Source: Lentzea tibetensis (GTDB taxonomy: Bacteria; Actinomycetota; Actinomycetes; Mycobacteriales; Pseudonocardiaceae). From it: 64,000 bases of DNA. The translations under genes and the position numbers were made by a program. The stretch covers positions 62,001-126,000 of the forward strand of contig NZ_VOBR01000016.1 of the NCBI RefSeq assembly GCF_007845675.1, read 5' to 3'. Positions within the stretch are counted from its first letter, which is position 1, and each line of letters opens with the position of its first letter. Shown one piece after another: positions 41,976-50,833 of this stretch. Under the pieces are notes generated by a model that was not told the origin of the DNA, ran no database searches, and was given only the letters and a program-made list of their open reading frames with translations.

Positions 41976-43940
41976 GTGACCCATTGCCCCTACTGCGCAC
42001 TGCAGTGCTCCATGACGGTGACCGGCCAGCGCGTGCTGCCCGGTCCGGGTGGGCTGTGCCAGAAGGGCTGGACGTCCGCGCAACTGCTGAACACTCCGGG
42101 CCGCCTCACCACCCCGCTGATCCACGGCGAGCCTGCCAGCTGGGACGAGGCGCTCGACTTCGTCGCGACGAAGATCAAGGAGTATGAACCCGACCAGGTC
42201 GCGGTGTTCGGCGGCGGCGGGCTGACCAACGAGAAGGCGTACCTGCTCGGCAAGTTCGCGCGGGTCGCGCTGAAGACGTCGCAGATCGACTACAACGGCC
42301 GGTTCTGCATGTCGTCGGCCGCCGCGGCGGGGAACAAGGCGTTCGGGCTCGACCGGGGCATGCCGTTCCCGCTCGCGGACCTGCGGAACGCCGACGCCGT
42401 GCTCCTCGCGGGTTCGAACCCCGCGGAGACGATGCCGCCGTTCATGAAACACCTGACCAACGCCCAGTTGATCGTCGTCGACCCGCGGCGCACGGCGACC
42501 GCCGAGATGGCGGCGCTGCACCTGCAGCCCGCGCCGGGCACGGACCTCGCGCTGGCGCTGGGGCTGCTGCACACGGCGTTCATCAACAGCGCGATCGACA
42601 AGCAGTACGTGCACGAGCGCACCACCGGGTTCGACGCGGCGTGGCGGGTCGCGGCCGCGTGGTGGCCGGAACGGGTCGAGCGCGTCACCGGGGTGTCGGT
42701 GCAGGACCAGCGCGCCGCGGTGGAACTGTTGCGCGGCAACGCCTTCATCCTCAGCGGGCGCGGCACCGAGCAGCACGCCAGCGGCACGGACACCGTGTCC
42801 GCGTGGATCAACCTGGCGCTGGCGCTCGGCCTGCCGGGCAGGAAGTACTCCGGGTACGGCTGCCTGACCGGGCAGGGCAACGGGCAGGGCGGGCGCGAGC
42901 ACGGCCAGAAGGCGGACCAGCTCCCCGGCTACCGCAAGATCGACGACCCGGCGGCCCGCGAGCACATCAAGCAGGTCTGGGGTGTCGACGACCTGCCAGG
43001 ACCGGGGCGCAGCGCGTACGAACTGCTCGACGCGCTCGGGCAGGACATCAAGACCTTGCTCGTGTTCGGCAGCAACCCGGTCGTCTCGGCGCCGCGCGCG
43101 AAGCACATCACGAAGCGGCTCGAGTCGCTGGACCTGCTGGTGGTGGCGGACTTCGTGCTCTCCGAGACCGCCGCGATGGCCGACGTCGTCTTCCCGGTCA
43201 CGCAGTGGGCCGAGGAGGACGGCACGATGACCAACCTCGAAGGCCGGATCCAGCGGCGCACCAAGGCGCTCAGCGCACCCGAAGGCGTGCGCAGCGACCT
43301 GGAGCTCATCAACGGCCTCGCGACCCGACTCGGGCAACCGGAAGAGCGGTTCCCGACCGAGCCCGAAGACGTGTTCACCGAGCTGCGCAGGGCATCACAG
43401 GGCGGCGCGGCGGACTACTCGGGCATCACCTACGCACGGCTCGAGACCGAAGAGCTGCACTGGCCGGTGCCGAGCGAGGACCATCCCGGCACGCCGCGCC
43501 TGTTCCTCGACCGCTTCGCCCACCCGGACGGGAAAGCGCGCTTCGTCGCGGTCGACCACCGGGGGCCGGCCGAACCGCCGGACGACGAGTTCCCCTTGTA
43601 CGCCACCACGGGACGCGTGCTCCAGCACTACCAGTCCGGTGCGCAGACGCGGCGGATCCAGGAGCTCAACCAGGCGGTGCCGGAAGCGTTCGTCGAGATC
43701 CACCCGGACACCGCGCACCGCGCCGGGCTGGAGGCAGGCGGCACCGCGAAGGTCGTCTCCAGGCGAGGCGAGATGCAGGCCAAGGTGCGGTGCGTGTCGT
43801 CGATGCGCCCGGACGTGGTGTTCCTGCCGTTCCACTTCCCCGGCGACGGCAGGGCGAACGTGCTCACCAACCCCGCGCTCGACCCGACGAGCCGGATGCC
43901 CGAGTTCAAGGTCTGTGCCGTCCGATTGGAGCCAGCATGA
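41976..43940 (+). CDS. nasC: Assimilatory nitrate reductase, molybdopterin catalytic subunit
   Basis: A 654-residue Mo-bisMGD oxidoreductase. The N-terminal 4Fe-4S motif is C4-x2-C7-x3-C11-x16-C28, and the probable Mo-ligating C111 is in RFCMSSAAAAG, typical of NasA/NapA-type nitrate reductases. Further landmarks are FGGGGLTNEKAYL, VVDPRRTATAEMA and a C-terminal molydopterin-binding domain. There is no signal peptide, so it is cytoplasmic and assimilatory. The GTG start is probably leaderless. The gene overlaps the next one by four bases; the product of that gene likely supplies electrons. It reduces nitrate to nitrite. Confidence 0.9.
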   Translation: MTHCPYCALQCSMTVTGQRVLPGPGGLCQKGWTSAQLLNTPGRLTTPLIHGEPASWDEALDFVATKIKEYEPDQVAVFGGGGLTNEKAYLLGKFARVALKTSQIDYNGRFCMSSAAAAGNKAFGLDRGMPFPLADLRNADAVLLAGSNPAETMPPFMKHLTNAQLIVVDPRRTATAEMAALHLQPAPGTDLALALGLLHTAFINSAIDKQYVHERTTGFDAAWRVAAAWWPERVERVTGVSVQDQRAAVELLRGNAFILSGRGTEQHASGTDTVSAWINLALALGLPGRKYSGYGCLTGQGNGQGGREHGQKADQLPGYRKIDDPAAREHIKQVWGVDDLPGPGRSAYELLDALGQDIKTLLVFGSNPVVSAPRAKHITKRLESLDLLVVADFVLSETAAMADVVFPVTQWAEEDGTMTNLEGRIQRRTKALSAPEGVRSDLELINGLATRLGQPEERFPTEPEDVFTELRRASQGGAADYSGITYARLETEELHWPVPSEDHPGTPRLFLDRFAHPDGKARFVAVDHRGPAEPPDDEFPLYATTGRVLQHYQSGAQTRRIQELNQAVPEAFVEIHPDTAHRAGLEAGGTAKVVSRRGEMQAKVRCVSSMRPDVVFLPFHFPGDGRANVLTNPALDPTSRMPEFKVCAVRLEPA

Positions 43941-45367
43941 GGCGCGTCGTGATCGTCGGCTACGGCATGGCCGGAGCACGTCTCGCGGACGAGATCCGCC
44001 GCAGGGACAAGGAAATGCACGTCACGGTCGTCGGCGACGAGCAGCACGCCGCGTACAACCGCGTCCTGCTGTCCACCGTGGTCGCCGGCACGATGACGCC
44101 GGAGTCCGTGAGCCTGCACGACGAGCAGTGGGCGCACGACCACGGCATCGACCTGAGACTCGGCACCACGGTCAGGTCGATCGACCGCAAGGCGCGGACG
44201 ATCACCATCGACGACGAGGAAATCCCTTACGACGCACTGGTTCTCGCGACCGGCAGCAAACCGTGGGTGCCTCCCACGGAAGGACTGCTCGACCCGGACG
44301 GCACGATGGCGCCCGGCGTCGTCGCGTTCCGGTCGCTGGACGACTGCGCCCGGATCGTCGAGAAGGCGGGCCCCGGCATGCCGGTCGCGGTGCTCGGCGG
44401 CGGGCTGCTCGGCATCGAGGCGGCGCGCGGCCTCGCCGGTCGCGGCTGCCTCGTCACCGTCGTGCATCCCGTGGGACACCTGATGGAACGCCAGCTCGAC
44501 GCGGGCGCCGGACGGGTGCTCGCCCGCACGCTCGGGACGCTCGGCATCGAGTTCCGGCTCGGTGTGCTCGCGACGAAGTACCTGGCCGGGGACGGGCTGG
44601 CGCTCGACGACGGCTCGCACGTGCCCGCCGAGCTGGTGGTCGTGAGCGCGGGCGTGCGGGCCGACACGAGGCTCGCCGAAGAAGCCGGCCTGACCATCGA
44701 CCGCGGCATCGTCGTGGACGACGCGCTGCGCACCAGCGACCCGCGCATCCACGCGATCGGCGACTGCGCGCAGCACCCCGGCACGGTGTCCGGACTCGTG
44801 CAACCCGCGTGGGACCAGGCATCCGTGCTCGCCGACCGGCTCACCGGCTCGGCGCCGGGCTCCCGCTACAAGGGCACGTCGGTGATCACGCGGCTGAAGG
44901 CGCGCGACGTCGACCTGGCCGCGCTCGGCGACGTGCACGTCGACGTCGACTGCCCCGAGTCGGAAGTGCTGTGCTTCACCGACCCTGTGCGCGGCCGGTA
45001 CGCGAAGCTCGTGCTGCGCGACGACAAGGTCACCGGCGCGATCCTGCTCGGCGCACCCGACGCGGCCGCGACGATCACCCAGCTCTACGACCGCGGCCAG
45101 CCCGCGCCGACGGACCGGCTCGCGCTGTTGCTCGGGCGCGCGCTGCCCGGTGAGGCCGCCAGCCCGGCCGACCTGCCCGCGAGCGCGGTGGTGTGCCGCT
45201 GCAACACGGTCTCCAAGGGGCAGATCGTCAGCGCGTGGCGCGCGGGCGCGGAAACCGTGTCAGCGCTGGCGGAAGTGACACGCGCCACCACCGGTTGTGG
45301 CGGTTGCAAGGACGCGGTGTGCGGTCTCGTCGACTGGCTCGAAGCCTCACAACCGCGGTCCGCGTGA
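43937..45367 (+). CDS. nasB: FAD-dependent electron-transfer subunit of nitrate reductase (NasB-like)
   Basis: A 476-residue flavoprotein of the pyridine nucleotide-disulfide/NirB N-terminal type. It has the FAD motif GYGMAGAR near residues 8-15, LATGSKPW, and the NAD(P)-binding GGGLLGIEAARG. A BFD-like 2Fe-2S site is at C420/C422 and C454/C457 (VCRCNT, TGCGGC). It resembles the first 460 residues of NirB encoded in the same cluster. It probably takes electrons from NAD(P)H and passes them to NasC. The ATG at 43937 overlaps the nasC stop, indicating coupling. Confidence 0.85.
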   Translation: MRRVVIVGYGMAGARLADEIRRRDKEMHVTVVGDEQHAAYNRVLLSTVVAGTMTPESVSLHDEQWAHDHGIDLRLGTTVRSIDRKARTITIDDEEIPYDALVLATGSKPWVPPTEGLLDPDGTMAPGVVAFRSLDDCARIVEKAGPGMPVAVLGGGLLGIEAARGLAGRGCLVTVVHPVGHLMERQLDAGAGRVLARTLGTLGIEFRLGVLATKYLAGDGLALDDGSHVPAELVVVSAGVRADTRLAEEAGLTIDRGIVVDDALRTSDPRIHAIGDCAQHPGTVSGLVQPAWDQASVLADRLTGSAPGSRYKGTSVITRLKARDVDLAALGDVHVDVDCPESEVLCFTDPVRGRYAKLVLRDDKVTGAILLGAPDAAATITQLYDRGQPAPTDRLALLLGRALPGEAASPADLPASAVVCRCNTVSKGQIVSAWRAGAETVSALAEVTRATTGCGGCKDAVCGLVDWLEASQPRSA

Positions 45368-45384
45368 TGTGCGACGGAGTTGCC

Positions 45385-45395
45385 GTTGCCGCAAC
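45385..45395. promoter_or_regulatory. Small palindrome upstream of narK
   Basis: GTTGCCGCAAC is a perfect 11-base palindrome, 70 bases before the narK ATG, preceded by another GTTGCC six bases upstream. It may be a regulator site for the nitrate transporter gene. Low confidence. Confidence 0.25.
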
Positions 45396-45464
45396 CCGAT
45401 CGCACGCACAGGTAATGAGCCGTTCCTACGGTCTTCGCATCCCACGATCCCCCGGAGGTCGGCA

Positions 45465-46814
45465 ATGAGCGCAGTTCTTGAGAAGCCGGAGCAGAAGCCC
45501 GCAGCCCGGAGTGGGCGCTGGATCGACCACTGGGAGCCGGAGAACCCCGAGTTCTGGGAGAAGTCCGGCAAGAAGGTCGCCCGCAAGAACCTCATCTTCT
45601 CGATCCTCGCCGAGAACCTGGGCTTCAGCGTCTGGGTGCTGATGAGCATCGTCGTCGTGAGCCTCGGCTCCGTCGGCTTCAAGTTCACCATCGGCCAGCA
45701 GTTCTGGCTGCTGATCGTGCCGAACCTCGTCGGCGCGACGCTGCGCGTGCCGTACACGTTCGCGGTGCCGAAGTTCGGTGGTCGCGTGTGGACGACGATC
45801 AGCGCGGGCCTGCTGCTCATCCCGTGCGCCCTGCTGATCTACGCGGTCACGACGCCCGGCACGCCCTACTGGTTCTTCCTGCTGACCTCGGCCGCGATGG
45901 GACTCGGCGGCGGCAACTTCTCGTCGTCGATGGCGAACATCTCGTTCTTCTACCCGGAGGGCAAGAAGGGCCTCGCGCTCGGTCTCAACGCCGCGGGCGG
46001 CAACCTGGGCGTCGCGATCACCCAGCTGGTCGTGCCGATCGTCATCACCATCGGCACCGGCATCAACCTCGCCTACGCCGCCGTGATCTGGATGCCGTTC
46101 ATCGTGCTCGCGACCGCCTGCGCGTGGTTCTTCATGGACAGCCTCACCCAGGCCAAGCCGGACGGCCAGTCCTACAAGCTGGCGCTGTCCAACAAGCACA
46201 CCTGGGTCATGTCGTTCCTCTACATCGGGACGTTCGGCTCGTTCATCGGCTACTCGTTCGCGTTCCCGTCGCTCATCAAGATCAGCTTCGTCGACTACAA
46301 GGGCTGGGTCGCGCTCGCCTTCCTCGGCGCGCTGATCGGCTCGGTCGCGCGTCCGCTCGGCGGCTGGCTGTCCGACCGCATCGGTGGCGCCAAGGTGACG
46401 CTGGTGACGTTCGTCGGGCTCGGGCTGGGCACGGTCGGCGTGATGCTGAGCGTCGACGTGAAGAGCTTCCCGCTGTTCTTCGGCTCGTTCATCGCGCTGT
46501 TCGTGCTCGCGGGTGTCGGCAACGGCTCGACCTACCGGATGATCCCGGCCATCTACTCCGCGCAGACCGACGACATCAAGTCCGCGAAGCGGCAGGCCGC
46601 GGCGGTCGTCGGCATCGCCGGTGCGATCGGCGCGCTCGGTGGCGTGCTGGTGAACCTCGTCTTCAAGTTCTCGCTCGAGGGCAGCAAGACGCTCACCCCC
46701 GCGCTGATCGCGATTCTCTTCTTCTACGGGGCCTGTGTCGTGACCACGTGGTGGTTCTACCTGCGCAGCAGGGTGTTCGCGCGGGTGCCGAGCCTGGCCT
46801 ACGCCGGCGTGTGA
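45465..46814 (+). CDS. narK: Nitrate/nitrite transporter, NarK-type MFS
   Basis: A 449-residue major facilitator protein with about 12 membrane segments. The NarK signatures are present: GLGGGNFSSSMANISFFYP (first nitrate motif) and GVGNGSTYRMIPAIY (second motif, G-x-G-N-G-S/A). A basic-aromatic N-terminus (WEPENPEFWEKSGKK) precedes helix 1. It should import nitrate and/or export nitrite. The ATG at 45465 follows CGGAGGTCGGCA. About 100 bases separate it from nasB and 112 from nirB, so it may have its own promoter. Confidence 0.93.
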   Translation: MSAVLEKPEQKPAARSGRWIDHWEPENPEFWEKSGKKVARKNLIFSILAENLGFSVWVLMSIVVVSLGSVGFKFTIGQQFWLLIVPNLVGATLRVPYTFAVPKFGGRVWTTISAGLLLIPCALLIYAVTTPGTPYWFFLLTSAAMGLGGGNFSSSMANISFFYPEGKKGLALGLNAAGGNLGVAITQLVVPIVITIGTGINLAYAAVIWMPFIVLATACAWFFMDSLTQAKPDGQSYKLALSNKHTWVMSFLYIGTFGSFIGYSFAFPSLIKISFVDYKGWVALAFLGALIGSVARPLGGWLSDRIGGAKVTLVTFVGLGLGTVGVMLSVDVKSFPLFFGSFIALFVLAGVGNGSTYRMIPAIYSAQTDDIKSAKRQAAAVVGIAGAIGALGGVLVNLVFKFSLEGSKTLTPALIAILFFYGACVVTTWWFYLRSRVFARVPSLAYAGV

Positions 46815-46926
46815 CGCACAACTCAGCTACCTGCGAAGAGAGTTTCCTTTAACACGGCGGAAATATCGCCGACCTTGGGATGACATGCCGTCCGCTGAGC
46901 ATAGCGGGCGGAAGGAGGTGTGCCCG

Positions 46927-49410
46927 ATGACCCTGCCAAACAATCCAATGCAGCTAGTTGTGATCGGCCATGGCATGGTCGGCCACCGGCTCGTGGAAGC
47001 CCTCCGCGCCAAGGACGTTTCAGGAACCTGGCGGATAGTGGTCTTCGGCGAGGAGAAGCGTCCCGCCTACGACCGCGTCGCGCTGTCGTCCTATGTGGAC
47101 ACCTGGCGCTCCGAGTCGCTGGAGCTCGCACCTCTCGAAGGCGCGGACATCCGGCTCGGCGAGACCGTGGTCAGCGTCGACCGCGAACGCCGGGTCGTCA
47201 CGTCCGCCAGCGGTGTCGAGGTGTCCTACGACGCACTGGTGCTCGCGACCGGCTCCACGCCGTTCGTGCCGCCGGTGCCCGGACGCGACCTGCCCGGCTG
47301 CCACGTCTACCGCACCATCGACGACCTCGACGCGATCCGCGAGACGGTCAAGTCCGCGCACGGCTCCGGCCGGCGTGCGGGCATGGTGCTCGGCGGCGGC
47401 CTGCTCGGGCTCGAAGCGGCGAACGCGTTGCGCGGCATGGGGATCTCCCCGCACGTCGTGGAGCTCGCTCCTCGCCTCATGCCCATCCAGGTCGACGAGG
47501 GCGGCGCCGGGCTGCTGAAGCGGCTGGTCGAGAAGCTCGATCTCACCGTGCACACCGGCACGTCCGCGTCGTCGATCGAGCGCGACGGCTCGCGGCTGAT
47601 CGCCAAGCTGGCCAACGGGGTCGAGCTCGACCTCGACGTGGTCGTGTTCTCCGCGGGCATCAGGCCGCGCACGGATCTGGACCTGGGCCTCGAGCTCGGG
47701 CCGAGGGGCGGCTACGCGGTCGACGAGGGGTGCCGCACCTCGGACCCGGACGTGTACGCGATCGGTGAGTGCGCGGCGATCGGCGGCACCGTCTACGGTC
47801 TCGTCGCGCCCGGCTACTCGATGGCCGAGGTCGTCGCGGACCGGCTGCTCGGCGGTGCGGCCGAGTTCCCCGGTGCGGACCTGTCGACGAAGCTCAAGCT
47901 GCTCGGCGTCGACGTGGCGTCGTTCGGCGACGCGCACGCCACGACCGAGGGCGCGCTCGAGGTCGTGGTCAACAACGCCGTCGCGGGCACGTACAGCAAG
48001 CTCGTGGTGTCCGACGACGCGAAGACGTTGCTGGGCGGCATCCTCGTCGGCGACGCGGCGCAGTACGCGATGCTGCGCCCGCTGGTGGGCAAGGAGGTTC
48101 CCGCCGGACTGCTCGAACCCGGTGGCAACGCCGAACTGTCGCTGCCCGCGGACGCGCAGGTCTGCTCCTGCCACGCGATCACCAAGCAGACGATCACCGA
48201 CGCGATCTGCGCCGGTGTGTGCACGGACGTCCCGACGATCAAGGCGTGCACGAAGGCCGGAACCGGTTGTGGCTCCTGCGTGCCGCTGCTCAAGCAGCTG
48301 CTCACCGAATGCGGTGTCGAGCAGTCGAAGGCGCTGTGCGAGCACTTCGACCACTCGCGCGCGGAGCTGTTCGAGATCGTGCGCGCCACGCGGGTAACGT
48401 CGTTCTCCGCGCTGGTCGAGAAGCACGGTCGTGGTCGCGGCTGCGACATCTGCAAGCCCGCGGTGGCGTCGATCCTGGCGTCGCTCGGCAACGGGCACGT
48501 GCTCGGCGGCGAGCAGGCCTCGTTGCAGGACACCAACGACAAGTTCCTGGCGAACATGCAGCGCAACGGCACGTACTCGGTGGTGCCGCGCATCCCCGGC
48601 GGTGAGATCACGCCGGAGAAGCTGATCGTGATCGGTGAGGTGGCCCGCGACTTCGGGCTGTACACGAAGATCACCGGCGGTCAGCGGATCGACCTGTTCG
48701 GCGCGACCGTCGACCAGCTGCCGCAGATCTGGCGCCGGCTGGTGGACGCGGGCTTCGAGTCCGGGCACGCGTACGGAAAGGCTCTGCGCACGGTCAAGTC
48801 GTGCGTCGGCACGACCTGGTGCCGCTACGGCGTGCAGGACTCGGTCGGGCTGGCCATCGACCTGGAGCTGCGGTACCGGGGACTGCGGTCGCCGCACAAG
48901 CTCAAGTCCGCCGTGTCGGGGTGTGCGCGCGAGTGCGCCGAGGCGCGCGGCAAGGACTTCGGCGTCATCGCGACCGAGAACGGCTGGAACCTCTACGTCG
49001 GCGGCAACGGCGGGTTCACGCCGCGGCACGCCGACCTGATCGCGTCCGATGTGGACACCGAGACGTTGATCCGCTACATCGACCGGTTCCTGATGTTCTA
49101 CATCCGCACCGCCGACCGGCTGCAGCGCACGTCCGCGTGGGTCGAGGGCATGGACGGCGGGCTCGACCACCTGCGTGACGTGATCATCAACGACAGCCTC
49201 GGCATCTGCGCCGAGCTGGAGGAAGCGATGGCCGCGCACGTGGGCGGGTACGCCGACGAGTGGCGCGGCGTGCTCGAGGATCCCGAGAAGCTGGCTCGCT
49301 TCCAGTCGTTCGTCAACGCACCCGGCACTCCCGACCCGACCATCTCGTTCCGCGAGGAACGCGGTCAGAAGGTCCCTGTCCAGCTTGGAATACCGGAGGT
49401 GGCCAGATGA
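46927..49410 (+). CDS. nirB: Nitrite reductase [NAD(P)H], large subunit NirB
   Basis: An 827-residue siroheme nitrite reductase that reduces nitrite to ammonium. The N-terminal FAD/NAD(P)H domain has VIGHGMVGHR and GGGLLGLEAANAL. A BFD 2Fe-2S site follows (C413, C415, C448, C451). The C-terminal siroheme/4Fe-4S half has C626 and C632 (SCVGTTWCRYG) with C666 and C670 (SGCARECAEA), the coupled-cluster ligands. The ATG at 46927 has GGAAGGAGG eight bases upstream and is better than the ATG at 46885. The stop overlaps nirD. Confidence 0.95.
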   Translation: MTLPNNPMQLVVIGHGMVGHRLVEALRAKDVSGTWRIVVFGEEKRPAYDRVALSSYVDTWRSESLELAPLEGADIRLGETVVSVDRERRVVTSASGVEVSYDALVLATGSTPFVPPVPGRDLPGCHVYRTIDDLDAIRETVKSAHGSGRRAGMVLGGGLLGLEAANALRGMGISPHVVELAPRLMPIQVDEGGAGLLKRLVEKLDLTVHTGTSASSIERDGSRLIAKLANGVELDLDVVVFSAGIRPRTDLDLGLELGPRGGYAVDEGCRTSDPDVYAIGECAAIGGTVYGLVAPGYSMAEVVADRLLGGAAEFPGADLSTKLKLLGVDVASFGDAHATTEGALEVVVNNAVAGTYSKLVVSDDAKTLLGGILVGDAAQYAMLRPLVGKEVPAGLLEPGGNAELSLPADAQVCSCHAITKQTITDAICAGVCTDVPTIKACTKAGTGCGSCVPLLKQLLTECGVEQSKALCEHFDHSRAELFEIVRATRVTSFSALVEKHGRGRGCDICKPAVASILASLGNGHVLGGEQASLQDTNDKFLANMQRNGTYSVVPRIPGGEITPEKLIVIGEVARDFGLYTKITGGQRIDLFGATVDQLPQIWRRLVDAGFESGHAYGKALRTVKSCVGTTWCRYGVQDSVGLAIDLELRYRGLRSPHKLKSAVSGCARECAEARGKDFGVIATENGWNLYVGGNGGFTPRHADLIASDVDTETLIRYIDRFLMFYIRTADRLQRTSAWVEGMDGGLDHLRDVIINDSLGICAELEEAMAAHVGGYADEWRGVLEDPEKLARFQSFVNAPGTPDPTISFREERGQKVPVQLGIPEVAR

Positions 49411-49736
49411 TTCCACGCTGTGTGACTCCCGTGTGCGCATTGAGCGCGCTTCGTCCTGAACAGGGCGTGGCGGCGCTGTTGCCGGACGGCTCGCAGGTGG
49501 CCGTGTTCCTGACTCATGAGGGTGCGGTGCACGCGCTGGACAACATCGATCCGTTCAGCGGCGCGGCCGTGCTGGCGCGCGGCATCGTCGGCGACCGCGG
49601 CGGCGTGCCGGTGGTCGTGTCGCCGGTCTACAAGCAGGCGTTCGACCTGCGGACCGGCGTCTGCGTGGACTCCCCTTCGCATTCCGTCGCCGTGCACCCC
49701 GTGCGGGTGCGCGACGGCGTGGTGGAGCTGACATGA
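49407..49736 (+). CDS. nirD: Nitrite reductase [NAD(P)H], small subunit NirD
   Basis: A 109-residue Rieske-fold protein without the cysteine/histidine ligands, as usual for NirD. It shows ALLPDGSQVAVFLTHEGAVH, ALDNIDPFSGAAVLARGIVG and VSPVYKQAFDLRTGVC. It is the non-catalytic partner of NirB. Its ATG overlaps the nirB stop (ATGA) and its stop overlaps the nnaR start, so nirB, nirD and nnaR form one coupled message. Confidence 0.93.
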   Translation: MIPRCVTPVCALSALRPEQGVAALLPDGSQVAVFLTHEGAVHALDNIDPFSGAAVLARGIVGDRGGVPVVVSPVYKQAFDLRTGVCVDSPSHSVAVHPVRVRDGVVELT

Positions 49737-50833
49737 CCGGCGAGCTCGCGGGCTTCACCGTCGGCGTGACGGCGGCGCGGCGTGCCGACGAACTCGGCGC
49801 GTTGCTGGAACGCAAGGGTGCCGCCGTCGTGCACGGTCCGGCGTTGCGGATCGTGCCGCTGCCCGACGACGCGGAGCTGCATCTCGCCACGCAGGGGCTC
49901 GTCGCCTCACCGGTGGACGTCGTCGTGGCCACCACCGGCATCGGCTTTCGAGGCTGGATCGAGGCCGCCGACGGCTGGGGCCTCGCGAGCAGGTTGTTGC
50001 AGGCACTCGGTTCGGCCGTCGTGCTGGCGCGCGGCCCGAAGGCGCGCGGCGCGGTGCGGGCCGCCGGGCTGGTCGACACGTGGTCGCCGTCGTCGGAGAG
50101 CAACGCCGAGCTGCTGCAGTACCTGCTGCGGTCCGGGGTGGCCGGGAAGCGCGTCGCCGTGCAGCTGCACGGGGAACCGCTGCCGGACTTCGTGAACACC
50201 CTGCGCGCGGCGGGTGCCGTGGTGGTGGAGATCCCGGTGTACCGGTGGATGCCGCCTGCCGACATCGCGCCTCTCGAGCGTCTGCTGGACGCGGTCCTGG
50301 CCGGTCAGGTGGACGCGCTGACGTTCACCAGCGCGCCAGCGGCCGCCTCCGTGCTGCGCACCGCCTCTGGTCGCGGTCAGTACGACGCGCTGGTGGAGGT
50401 GCTGCGGCGCCAGGTGCTCGTGGTCGGTGTCGGTGCGATCACCGCCGGACCTCTCGTCGCTGCCGGGATTCCGGTCGTGCAGCCCGCCCGTGCGCGGATC
50501 GGGTCGATGGCTCGGGAGCTCGCTCTGGAGCTGCCCGCTCGGGCCACCAGGTTGCGAATCTTCGCGCGGGACATGGAGATGCGCGGCCAGGCCGTTCTCG
50601 TGGACGGCGAGCTGCGGCCCGTCGCCCCCGCACCGATGGCCGTGCTGCGCACGTTGGTCGCCGCCCGTGGCCGGGTGGTGTCGCGGCAGGATCTGTTGGC
50701 CGCCTTGCCTTCCGGCGGCGAGGAGCACGCCGTGGAGACGGCGATCGGACGACTGCGCACGGCGCTGGGGGAGCCGCGGATGGTGTGCACGGTCGTGAAG
50801 CGTGGATACCGACTCGCGATGGAGCCCGCGTGA
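49733..50833 (+). CDS. nnaR: NnaR-type nitrate assimilation regulator (HemD-like domain fused to winged helix)
   Basis: A 366-residue fusion protein. Residues 1 to about 265 resemble uroporphyrinogen-III synthase (ATTGIGFRGWIEAADG, LHGEPLPDFVNTLRAAGA, FTSAPAAASV). Residues about 275-366 are an OmpR/PhoB-type winged helix (VVSRQDLLAALPSGGEEHAV, then VVKRGYRL). This layout defines NnaR (M. tuberculosis Rv0260c; Streptomyces), which activates nitrate/nitrite assimilation genes together with GlnR. It starts within nirD and overlaps the chelatase gene by four bases. HemD enzyme activity is not expected to be needed but cannot be excluded. Confidence 0.88.
   Translation: MTGELAGFTVGVTAARRADELGALLERKGAAVVHGPALRIVPLPDDAELHLATQGLVASPVDVVVATTGIGFRGWIEAADGWGLASRLLQALGSAVVLARGPKARGAVRAAGLVDTWSPSSESNAELLQYLLRSGVAGKRVAVQLHGEPLPDFVNTLRAAGAVVVEIPVYRWMPPADIAPLERLLDAVLAGQVDALTFTSAPAAASVLRTASGRGQYDALVEVLRRQVLVVGVGAITAGPLVAAGIPVVQPARARIGSMARELALELPARATRLRIFARDMEMRGQAVLVDGELRPVAPAPMAVLRTLVAARGRVVSRQDLLAALPSGGEEHAVETAIGRLRTALGEPRMVCTVVKRGYRLAMEPA

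Noticed and set aside
42409-42425. GGGTTCGAACC-like string resembling a tRNA T-loop
   Set aside because: It is inside nasC, in frame, and no acceptor or anticodon stem can be built around it.
46972-49440. 806-residue minus-strand frame over nirB
   Set aside because: It is the antisense shadow of a clear siroheme nitrite reductase and has no recognisable motif.
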